This document shows positions 27,001-31,445 of a stretch of DNA of 51,161 bases, piece by piece (the stretch's first letter is position 1; each line of letters begins with the position of its first letter). This DNA is from Acanthaster planci (Eukaryota > Echinodermata > Asteroidea > Valvatida > Acanthasteridae), in NCBI RefSeq assembly GCF_001949145.1, contig NW_019091385.1, positions 995,990 to 1,047,150 on the forward strand. Reading direction: 5' to 3'. A program made the translations under genes and the position numbers. The notes under the pieces are model-generated. The model was not told the origin of the DNA. It saw only the letters and a list, made by a program, of their open reading frames with translations, and did no database searches.

Positions 27001-29663
27001 GAAACAAACTGTCCAGGGCATGTTTGTGCAGCACGCTGTGCTTTGAGATCCTTTCACTGAAAGACACTTCTCTCATAGGTTCTGAAAATGATACCATCTC
27101 AATTACTCATCTTTGGCTTACTTAGTCTCAATCTACTGACTGGATGCACTGGTGGTAATGAGATATGTAAGGACTACACTACCGGTAGTCGTAGATGGGT
27201 GTGTCCTCCTCCTTGGTTTCTGTGGGAGGGAAAGTGCTCCAAAGCCATCATGAAGCCTCTAACATGGTTTCAAGCCAAAGAGGGGTGTATCAAGATGGGA
27301 AGTGTCTTGGTTACACCACAGTCTGATGAGGAAACGTGTTTCCTTTTGCAACTACTACCATCCAGGTTTTGGATCAATTGCAACGATATCGAGAAGGAAG
27401 GCGGGTTAGAATATGAAGTTTAGAGTCTGATTAGAAAGGGTGACATGTGTCTGCCAATTTTATCCCAATCCATAAAAAAGTTGAAAGCTTGTACAAATTT
27501 CCACTCTAGTTTTCAAACTTTTTCATAGGTACATGGAGATGTTACGATGGTTCCATGGAGGTCCAGTACAGAAACTGGGTTTATCCTCAACCTGATGACA
27601 GAGGAAGTTATGAAAACTGCTGTGACATCTTCCCCACCGGGGATTGGAACGATCTAAGTTGTAATCTACAACGTCCTGCAATATGCAAAGCAACAACTAA
27701 CCAGCTACACAAATGCACAATTGAAAACCAACACTAAACTTGGACATGCAATGAGAAAATAAATACCTGAAGACTATCTCTAGCTGTGTAGAATGATTTT
27801 AACCCTGAAAGAGCCTCAACGTTTTTACTGATATTGCTGCAGTACATTTTTCTCAGGAGTTGAGCCTTTAGGAGCTTTTAGAGTAACTCTTTGCGGTCAT
27901 TTTGACACCATTTTTGCAAAGATCAAACATGCTGTTCCTGCGCAGCGCATGTTTTTCCGAGACAGGTCTGCCAATAATGGATACTTTTCCCACGGCAGTA
28001 CTGGCATGTACGTAGCTATGAACTTCAAAGGACCGTAACAACAAACGATACCGTACGTCTGATTGATTTCAAACTTCACATTTGAAATGATAAGGAGTTT
28101 CTGTACAGTATGCATGTCAGGTTTTAAGAAAATTGGGCGTAGCACAGTTGAGTTCTTAGGGGAGCAGGATTCCTAAATCTCCCCCTCCCTCCCCTAAGCT
28201 GTAAAATGGACCAAAATAACCCAGCTCTTTTAGGGTTAAGCTATCTAAACCAATGTCATTCATGTTGAGCATTTTATCTTGCCCTGCTTAAGATATAAGT
28301 AGCTGCATAATTGAGTAAATAAACTCAAACTGCCGAGAACTGAAAAAATTCCATCTGGTAATTCTACCTAGACTGGTATAAGACAATTGCACAAAGAGCC
28401 TATTCATCTCAATTTAAACGATTGCCTTTTAAGAAACGGAGTTGAGAAGGCATTCTTGTAACTGTGATTAATGCATTTTGAAATTATGTAGATCGTTAAG
28501 TTCATATTATCTTTATAAGTAAAAATTAAAGAGAAATCTGAGTGTTGATAGAATTAGATTTATCTTTGATAAACCTGACTTTTACCAGCTTAGGAATAAC
28601 CTGAAATTCAATGTTAAAAAAAGCACAGCATTCTACTATACTTTGATTCAGGCAAAATCTTTTTCAAAAGCTACATGTCATCCTGCCATGCAGTTCAATC
28701 TTGGGAAAAACTATACAATTTCGGAATGAATCATTTCTCAGGATTAAAATCTAGAAGTGATGCAACTACATTTATATACATGGAATTTCCAGAAGACTTA
28801 CCAATTTTGAGGGCAGATTCTAAGACGACCAATGAGGAAGCATGATAGCCAGCAGCCAGCAGCTCTTGACCAATTACAGAGATGATTACAAAAGGACTCT
28901 TGTCTAGTTTCATAGATTGCAGCTGCCGATAGGTGGGTTCAAATGTATCTATATGACAAGAAACAGGTAGAATACAGGTAGATCATTACTTACAAACTTC
29001 TACCTTATGGGCACAAAAATGTGTTTCCGAAATTGTCCACACTGATTTATACATGTAATTCCATTAAGTCACTTACATCACTAAAGATTACACATGGAGA
29101 TAAAAACGAGCATAAACAGCTTGATATTAAAATTGTTAGAATAACATGTACTGTACGTAAAATTTGTCTTTTTATGCGGAATTTTTTTGAAAGTTTTCTG
29201 CCCACTAAAATGAAGTTGAGGCCAGTCACCTCTGTATGACATAGACACAGCGTGCATTCCATCAAATGTTGCATCCAAGGCTTGAGTGCAGTGTACTCTG
29301 TGATCATTCATTACAAGGCAATACAGAGATACTGTACATGTATATGCGCTAAAACGGTTCCGTCTGGGTGTAAACCTGAGCTATAAGCGGGTCACTTGAC
29401 AGTGTACACAGTAATCAATGTTCAGATACATAATGATAACATCAGGTTTGAGGTCTGTGATTTAAACAAAACAGACTTTGTGAACATTTCGGAATAAATA
29501 ATCTTAAGGTACTACCTTTGAGCGGTGATTTGAGGGCAGCCTCTGCTAATCCAGCAAGGAGCTGAAGACTCTTAGGGTCTTGAGCCAAGCCAGATGAGAA
29601 GGCAGCTAAGGCATCAGCATGGCGACCAAGACATTGTAAAGCAGTACCTTGCCGGTAGTAGGC
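804..29663 (-). CDS. TTC28: TTC28-like giant TPR/CHAT protein, fifteen exons (whole gene model)
   Basis: Joined exons in transcription order: 29663-29516, 28948-28802, 20074-19949, 18197-18039, 16138-13322, 11530-10946, 10759-10521, 10052-9832, 9445-9079, 8848-8687, 8173-7939, 6983-6907, 5931-5820, 4351-4244, 3049-804. All have AG acceptors and GT donors and compatible phases; the sum is 7749 nt (2582 codons plus TGA). Residues below are counted from the first exon listed. Order of domains: N-terminal TPRs (1-193), about 21 tandem TPRs (194-1100), CHAT domain (about 1110-1660), a conserved C-terminal fold (1660-1835), then a Ser/Pro-rich disordered tail (1836-2582). Segments such as LGRHADALAAF and GLAQDPKSLQLL match vertebrate TTC28 as I remember it. 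The vertebrate protein (about 2480 aa) has been linked to the midbody and cytokinesis. The N-terminus is incomplete here. Orthology is an inference from protein similarity, with high confidence. Confidence 0.95.
3384..3976. mobile_element. TTAA-bounded MITE (piggyBac-type), 593 bp
   Basis: It lies in the last TTC28 intron. Both ends carry TTAA, and the ends are inverted: TTAACCATTTCCTGCC on the left and, read in reverse complement, TTAACCATATCCTGCC on the right (15 of 16 match). TTAA target duplication is the hallmark of piggyBac elements. No transposase frame inside. The rest of this intron (3050-4243) shows nothing else. Confidence 0.72.
4244..4351 (-). CDS. TTC28: TTC28 exon, end of conserved fold
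   Basis: Acceptor tgtcag|GT and donor TTTG|gtcagt; 108 nt, phase 1 to 1. It encodes residues 1799-1834: FDLIDVGKEEVQLITSKQVS then RRMLHYTLQALLAVF, matching vertebrate CEVGQEEVILKTGKQ and HFALQSLLSLF. The donor GTCAGT is non-optimal; read-through would add a short basic tail and stop, an alternative end to the protein. Confidence 0.9.
4635..5725. mobile_element. Decayed pogo/Tigger-like MITE, copy A
   Basis: It lies in the intron 4352-5819. The left end TAGTCAACTCTTGGTAATAC and the following ACGAGCTTGGGTAA match copy B (38229-39185), as do internal blocks around AAGTAAAATGTTAATGTGCG and the right end GTCCCAAGGCCCTCGTAATA. The terminal C is mutated and the right TIR is badly decayed (agtccacca where copy B has agttgactg), so this is the older copy. 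No intact transposase. Confidence 0.68.
5820..5931 (-). CDS. TTC28: TTC28 exon, post-CHAT
   Basis: Acceptor gtacag|CTCC and donor CTTG|gtaagc; 112 nt, phase 0 to 1. It encodes residues 1762-1798: LQQVVAKYTRDREGAIQVPV then NVKLWRTPGCHELLASLG, matching the vertebrate SVQLWRLPGCHEFLAALG. The acceptor chosen gives the best fit in length; the open frame continues upstream, so a longer exon cannot be excluded. Confidence 0.88.
5932..6906. other. TTC28 intron, no feature seen
   Basis: Intron between the 77-nt and 112-nt exons. AT-rich, no recognisable gene or repeat. Confidence 0.6.
6907..6983 (-). CDS. TTC28: TTC28 small exon, post-CHAT
   Basis: Acceptor ttcag|GT and donor CATG|gtaagt; 77 nt, phase 1 to 0. 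It encodes residues 1736-1761: LSQNTLIALSKLLSFCDAAQ then EIIIM. Vertebrate TTC28 has a similar helical segment (ALQALCKLI) at this position. Small exon supported by phase, splice sites and colinearity. Confidence 0.85.
6984..7938. other. TTC28 intron, no feature seen
   Basis: A GC-richer patch near 7440-7500 gives short open frames on both strands (134 and 66 codons), but none resembles a protein I know and none has exon-like boundaries. Confidence 0.55.
7939..8173 (-). CDS. TTC28: TTC28 exon: post-CHAT conserved region
   Basis: Acceptor atccag|ATTG and donor CTTG|gtaaga; 235 nt, phase 0 to 1. It encodes residues 1658-1735: IEKSLQRIHRGPKNPIYTTQ, VGPVRGWQELLKAVGFRF and PSVFFPLADPGERLLQASAS, colinear with the vertebrate post-CHAT region. 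I know no function for this region beyond conservation in TTC28. Confidence 0.93.
8428..8659. mobile_element. Palindromic MITE, copy 1 (232 bp)
   Basis: The ends are inverted repeats: GGGTAATTTCAGGAATTAAG at left, and GGGTAATTCCTGCAATTAGG when the right end is reverse-complemented. The arms extend about 55 bp to ACATCTGAC on each side. A second copy is at 31203-31445. It sits in the intron 8174-8686 with its right end 27 bp from the splice donor. Confidence 0.75.
8687..8848 (-). CDS. TTC28: TTC28 exon: end of CHAT domain
   Basis: Acceptor gaccag|GGG and donor CTG|gtgagt; 162 nt, phase 0 to 0. It encodes residues 1604-1657: HPSNWSGFMLLGCDVRL closes the CHAT fold (compare the usual hP.yWAaFvl.G), then a helix with CREALRVLLHL. 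The palindromic element at 8428-8659 ends 27 bp past this exon on the intron side. Confidence 0.92.
9079..9445 (-). CDS. TTC28: TTC28 exon: CHAT segment with the cysteine motif position
   Basis: Acceptor tttacag|A and donor ACAG|gtaaga; 367 nt, phase 2 to 0. It encodes residues 1481-1603. After an acidic stretch (DLTDSEESDLDSNPD) comes LTAADILDLQLTAKLVILSC and then RVTADGIVSLARAFLAAGAQ, followed by SVLVPLWYVPE, the typical CHAT C-terminal helix and strand. Active CHATs read LSACxTG; here it reads LSCYASE, with Cys one place early and no following TG. Confidence 0.95.
9446..9831. other. TTC28 intron, no feature seen
   Basis: Ordinary AT-rich intron; nothing recognised. Confidence 0.6.
9832..10052 (-). 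CDS. TTC28: TTC28 exon: CHAT segment with the histidine motif position
   Basis: Acceptor tttcag|GAGG and donor ATGG|gtaaga; 221 nt, phase 0 to 2. It encodes residues 1408-1480: EAHLISDIMGVTPLTGPSAT, then AECLHFATSVSWKLSALILS. In active CHAT proteases the motif is HxATHG, with the second His catalytic. Here that position is Ser (HFATS), so this copy should lack peptidase activity. The rest of the strand-turn is well conserved. Confidence 0.93.
10053..10520. other. TTC28 intron, no feature seen
   Basis: Ordinary AT-rich intron; nothing recognised. Confidence 0.6.
10521..10759 (-). CDS. TTC28: TTC28 exon: CHAT core
   Basis: Acceptor tgcag|GT and donor ACAG|gttggt; 239 nt, phase 1 to 0. It encodes residues 1328-1407: DLYLVPFPVLKGALMTECLQ, then RFNLRVVPSLRTLN and AVIVANPEMPLSITERWGWG, ending NLPNAEQ. 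LYLVPFPVL is the standard CHAT strand (usual form LxxlPFaaL), and the VIVANPEMP segment matches the usual v.GdP loop. Confidence 0.93.
10946..11530 (-). CDS. TTC28: TTC28 exon: CHAT domain with acidic insert
   Basis: Acceptor cccacag|GA and donor GAAG|gtatgt; 585 nt, phase 1 to 1. It encodes residues 1133-1327. After a low-complexity acidic/Asn/Ser-rich insert (LDRSLEEDDASTCSESTLTN) comes REALGVD, then a second polar insert with SETESEADELLQQHLEELNA, then PPLRVLYDLLIAPMEDVL and DLVLVLEG, which begin the core CHAT sheet. The same order, including the SETESEA motif, occurs in vertebrate TTC28. Confidence 0.94.
11531..13321. other. TTC28 intron with a short tandem repeat
   Basis: The intron holds a small 12-bp repeat at about 11765-11820 (acaagtcccttc / acaagtccagtc alternating). 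No gene recognised in the remaining 1.7 kb. Confidence 0.55.
13322..16138 (-). CDS. TTC28: TTC28 giant exon: about 21 tandem TPRs
   Basis: Acceptor cccacag|GG and donor GATG|gtagta; 2817 nt, 939 codons, phase 1 to 1. It encodes consecutive 40-residue repeats of pattern GNLGxxYxxLGxxxxAxxxxxxxLxxAxxxxDxxxEARAY, the signature of the LGN/kinesin-light-chain-like TPR class, which forms a peptide-binding superhelix. I count 21 clear repeats from GHVYSAIGDYPNAL to HRLGLAQWSNGNLDEA, then a helical stretch DEALAVAERSRTRAFVDLL and the start of the CHAT domain (VLYYSIASGHLYSWL). Repeat 14 carries a 3-residue insertion. There are no internal introns or stops, and individual repeats have diverged enough that recent repeat expansion is unlikely. 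Confidence 0.96.
16139..17818. other. TTC28 intron, distal part
   Basis: AT-rich; nothing recognised apart from the tandem repeat at its 5' end, listed separately. Confidence 0.55.
17819..18060 (-). repeat. 86-bp tandem triplication of an exon end and splice donor
   Basis: Three copies of a unit of 85-87 bp. The core GCTTAGAGCTGAGG begins at 17874 and 17961, and its diverged form at 18046 lies inside the TTC28 exon 18039-18197. Each unit contains the exon tail, the donor site and a pyrimidine-rich stretch (on the minus strand). The donor is GT in the real exon, GC in the middle copy and GT in the distal copy. See findings for the possible microexon 17861-17881. Confidence 0.85.
18039..18197 (-). 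CDS. TTC28: TTC28 exon: TPR segment before the giant exon
   Basis: Acceptor ttgcag|GT and donor CTAG|gtagga; 159 nt, phase 1 to 1. It encodes residues 141-193, with GDQVGECRAHGNLGAAFFSK and then GNYKEALTHHRFQLVLAMKQ, ending SALSSLG. The last bases and the donor are copied twice more in the following intron (see the 17819-18060 repeat). A TTAA-type hairpin insertion begins 46 bp upstream of the acceptor. Confidence 0.94.
18243..18287. mobile_element. Tiny TTAA-type hairpin insertion
   Basis: The left arm is TTAACCGTAACAGTC; the right arm in reverse complement is TCAACCCTAACAGTC (13 of 15). It is 45 bp in total and begins 46 bp before a TTC28 splice acceptor. It belongs by its ends to the same CCCTAAC family as 19719-19777. 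Confidence 0.55.
18288..19718. other. TTC28 intron, no gene seen
   Basis: Intron sequence; a poly-A run near 19040 and nothing else I can name. Confidence 0.5.
19719..19777. mobile_element. 59-bp CCCTAAC hairpin MITE
   Basis: Arms 19723-19745 and 19751-19773 pair at 21 of 23 positions around a 5-nt loop. The outer bases are ATAA at left and TTAA at right, consistent with a piggyBac-like TTAA insertion with one mutation. This is the cleanest hairpin in the window. Confidence 0.7.
19949..20074 (-). CDS. TTC28: TTC28 exon: TPR segment
   Basis: Acceptor cttag|GA and donor CTAG|gttggt; 126 nt, phase 1 to 1. It encodes residues 99-140, with TCSLKLRGSVFSALSSAHWG followed by NTDKAVAYMQQDLAVAKSLG, a TPR of the long 40-residue type used through the rest of the protein. 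The donor GTTGGT is weak but recurs in this gene. Confidence 0.92.
20974..21611 (+). CDS. Secreted C-type lectin-like protein 1 (two exons)
   Basis: Exons 20974-21280 and 21406-21611; donor GGAAG|gtgggt, acceptor gatag|GT, intron 125 bp, phase 1. The protein is 170 aa. Residues 1-20 form a signal-peptide-like hydrophobic stretch (MFILRLLSLNLM), a little less clean than in its paralogues. A long-form C-type lectin domain follows: WVCPPPWFLWEGKCYKA, WFQAKEECIKMGSVLVTPQS, FWINCNDIEKEG, then QPDNLGGNENC, WNDIQC and ICKA. QPD predicts galactose-type specificity, and the E of NENC and WND complete calcium site 2. Ten Cys in the mature part allow the canonical disulfides plus extra ones. Likely a secreted recognition or immune lectin. 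Nested in a TTC28 intron on the opposite strand. Confidence 0.9.
21612..22489 (+). repeat. Lectin 1 downstream duplicated block
   Basis: The tRNA-like antisense B-box remnant lies at about 21626-21690. Sequence from about 21811 to 22440 (for example TTTCATGTCATAAG and TTTTCAAATCAAA) recurs downstream of the pseudogene at about 25840-26560, showing that the duplicated unit includes flanks. No AATAAA close after the stop. Confidence 0.6.
22490..22648. repeat. Cluster of AGGGTTGA / TCAACCCT motifs
   Basis: Within 160 bp, TCAACCCTG or its complement occurs about eight times in both orientations. A perfect 10-bp-arm hairpin lies at 22503-22530 around GTCCGGAG. It is GC-rich against an AT-rich surround and lies between lectins 1 and 2. 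Could be a small inverted-repeat transposon; the family is not recognised. Confidence 0.6.
23321..23964 (+). CDS. Secreted C-type lectin-like protein 2 (two exons)
   Basis: Exons 23321-23627 and 23756-23964; donor GAAG|gtgggt, acceptor aacag|GT, intron 128 bp, phase 1; 171 aa. An upstream in-frame ATG (23168) exists, but the start at 23321 matches the paralogues and puts the signal peptide (MIPSELFILGLLSLHLLTGC) at the N-terminus. The lectin domain is complete: WVCPPPWFLWEGKCYKA, FWINCNDIRKEG, WECHDGLDEVQYRKW, QPDNSGGNENC, WNDLQC, SICKV. All calcium and sugar-site motifs are intact, so this is the best candidate for a functional family member. The first exon is nearly identical to that of lectin 1. 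Confidence 0.9.
23965..24180 (-). repeat. tRNA-derived SINE remnant downstream of lectin 2
   Basis: On the minus strand, GGGTTCGAATCCTG (24033-24020) is an exact Pol III B box, preceded by an A-box-like GATAGAGCTGTCTGAGC. Degenerate versions sit at the same place after lectin 1 (about 21626) and after the pseudogene (about 25665). It is absent after lectin 3. Confidence 0.55.
24869..25008. mobile_element. Short inverted-repeat element, 140 bp
   Basis: The left end ATACCTCAGGTT is repeated exactly in reverse complement at the right end (24997-25008). No coding content. Small MITE or hairpin; family unknown. The rest of 24181-25445 shows no gene. Confidence 0.5.
25446..25643 (+). pseudogene. 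C-type lectin exon-2 pseudogene fragment
   Basis: It aligns codon for codon with exon 2 of lectin 2. The Tyr codon of EVQY is now a TAG stop (25455-25457), QPD has become QSD, and the rest still reads GGNENCSEVYV, WNDQQC, LSICKAA, ending TAA at 25641. No exon 1 and no splice acceptor were found upstream. Flanked downstream by the degenerate B-box remnant, so it is a decayed member of the tandem array. Confidence 0.85.
25840..26640 (+). repeat. Duplicated flank between lectin pseudogene and lectin 3
   Basis: Shares ordered blocks with 21811-22440 downstream of lectin 1. Sequence 26720-26900 resembles the upstream flanks of lectins 1 and 2 (CTCTGAAAGTGGTTTGAT, AAACAGTATGTTC). No other gene. 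Confidence 0.6.
27088..27737 (+). CDS. Secreted C-type lectin-like protein 3, GC splice donor
   Basis: Exons 27088-27400 and 27529-27737; 173 aa. The signal peptide (MIPSQLLIFGLLSLNLLTGC) is clean. A 2-residue insertion (TTGS) follows NEICKDY. The exon-1 protein is otherwise nearly identical to lectins 1 and 2. The donor reads GGAAG|gcgggt, GC where the paralogues have GT. The nearest GT, 4 nt on, would break the frame, so the gene needs a GC-AG intron or is compromised. Exon 2 is the most divergent: WRCYDGSMEVQYRNW, QPDDRGSYENCC, WNDLSC, AICKA; it keeps QPD and WND but has YENCC for NENC. AATAAA at 27758-27763 lies 20 bp past the stop. Confidence 0.82.
27758..27763 (+). promoter_or_regulatory. 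Poly(A) signal of lectin 3
   Basis: AATAAA 20 bp after the stop codon of lectin 3. Confidence 0.6.
27799..28239. mobile_element. TTAA-bounded MITE, 441 bp
   Basis: TTAACCCTGAAAGAGC at left; the right end in reverse complement reads TTAACCCTAAAAGAGC (15 of 16). piggyBac-type signature. An 82-codon minus-strand frame inside shows no known domain. 28240-28801 holds nothing recognised. Confidence 0.75.
28802..28948 (-). CDS. TTC28: TTC28 exon: linker after the N-terminal TPRs
   Basis: Acceptor atatag|AT and donor TTG|gtaagt; phase 1 to phase 1, 147 nt. It encodes residues 50-98, including EPTYRQLQSMKLDKSPF and VIGQELLAAGYHASSLVVLE, colinear with vertebrate TTC28. The following 8.7-kb intron hosts the lectin cluster on the opposite strand. 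Confidence 0.93.
28949..29515. other. TTC28 intron, no feature seen
   Basis: Intron of 567 bp; short open frames only. Confidence 0.55.
29516..29663 (-). CDS. TTC28: TTC28 exon: N-terminal TPR (AYYRQG...)
   Basis: Acceptor ctgcag|GCC and donor AAAG|gtagta. It encodes 49 residues plus one base, opening AYYRQGTALQCLGRHADALA, a canonical TPR helix pair of the Hsp-organising (STI1/CHIP-like) type. This is the clearest link to vertebrate TTC28. The first residues are the second half of a TPR whose beginning should lie in an upstream exon. Confidence 0.93.
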
Positions 29664-31202
29664 CTGCAGGAGGATAGCAAACAGAATGACAGCCAAAAAA
29701 CAAAGGTGTCAATAAATTATCTCAGCCACTGGTTTATGGTGACAGAATCAATTATATTCAGATTAGTAACCTGTTTGTTAGCATTTTTGCAGACTGCTAG
29801 ACTTCAACCTGTACATGATTGTGAGCAATATCACATGTATTAGGATACATGCTTTGTAAAAATTTGCCATTGTCATTGGCATCAATGAAAGTGTGCGTAC
29901 TTTATGCAGTCAAAATGACAGACTACTATGGGCTGGATGTGGCACAGTTTGTGGTGAATTCTCCACATGTGAAGATGCTTTAAATTTATGGATACTAAGT
30001 GGTATGTTCCACACCATTTACTGACAAAAGAACGGTATGTTTTCCTTTGGCTCAACTGAGCAGGATGATGAGTGCCCTCAACTGGTTGTCATCTGCGCCA
30101 AAAATAAAGTTTGAACAAGATAATCCGCAAACTAAAGGGCAAACCTTCCAAAACACATCACACAGGTAGACATGGAAATCTACATGCATCTCCATCACAT
30201 ACCATTTGGGAATTCTTCTGAATGACAGGCATAAAGAAATTTCTGGAATCAAAGCTGTCTCTTTGCCCACAGCATTTTGCCATTTTCTGAATGAAAGGTC
30301 GAGATTTTTGTAGAGTGCAATGACAGGGAACACTATCTGGCTGGACGGTCTATACTTCTCACTGCACACACAAAAACCGTTATTTCATCCACAGGCAAAA
30401 TGGACAAAATGTCGCAAAACACATGTTTGGTGTAACAGTCTAAAGTCCTGACATATGATGCCTCAAACCATTTGCTGCATGAATTTCAGTGTCTTAACAT
30501 TTGGGGGAAAAAACCTTTTCACTCTTATAATAAAATGCCACTCAGGTTTTGGGTTTCTTTTTTTGCTAGTCCTACTAGTATTGACAGTCAAAGCAAGGAA
30601 AGCAAAAAATAAGGAATGTACATGTAGGCTGTAAGACAATTCTACAGTTTGTTTGGATGCCAAAGAGGCTCTTATGAACTCAGCGTGAAATCAAAACCTG
30701 ATGTTTCACAGCAGGTTGTAATACAAAACTGTCCTGACTGGCTGGCTGAAGTAGTTTCTCTCAGAGAGTGGCCTGTGTATAATGCAGGCACTGTTGGGTG
30801 TTAGTCCAAGCACGGTCCAAGCAAGTTCACTCCAAAACCAGTTTTAGCAAGCAAATCAATATACAGAGTAGTTAGCATTCCTCTGGGGCTTTTAGTATGC
30901 TCTTCAGTCATACTATAAAAACACAAGTTATACATGTACATTTATAAAGTTGGCTTGGATGTGACCTCTTATAACCTTTGAACTACTGTGTACCAAATGC
31001 AGGTTGTGCCACCTTGGATGACCAAAGCAAGGTCACACAAGGTTACCCCTTTTTTCTGGAAAACCATTTTCTAGAGGCATTTTTGAGTTAGCATTTTCTG
31101 TAGCAAAAGAAAGGTGAATATTTGAGGAAACCATCGACTTTTTAAGTACATTGTACACACAAAGGACGGAATGGGAGTGAATGTGCTACCATACAAGTGT
31201 AT
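29664..31202. other. Start of the long TTC28 intron, no gene seen
   Basis: Open frames up to 105 codons (minus, 30052-30369) lack any recognisable family or splice logic. Confidence 0.45.
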
Positions 31203-31445
31203 GGGTAATTTTAAAAATTAGGAGACCACAGTGTGACATTTTGGTGTCCCTGTTACATCTGACCTTTGTTTTTTGACATGGAAATATTACCGGAATTGAT
31301 TTCAAACTCTATTTGGTTGGCAGGTAATTTGCATTAATTAATCACACTTGGAAATTAGAAAATGTGTTCTGAACTTACAAAATCATATGTCAGATGTGAC
31401 AGGGACAAACACACAAAAATGGACCCTTAATTTCTGGAATTAACC
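31203..31445. mobile_element. Palindromic MITE, copy 2 (243 bp)
   Basis: Homologous along its length to 8428-8659: shared blocks include TGTTACATCTGACCTTTGTT, CATTTGCATTAATT-like sequence, and ATATGTCAGATGTGA near the right arm. Ends GGGTAATTTT and AATTAACC. Confidence 0.72.
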
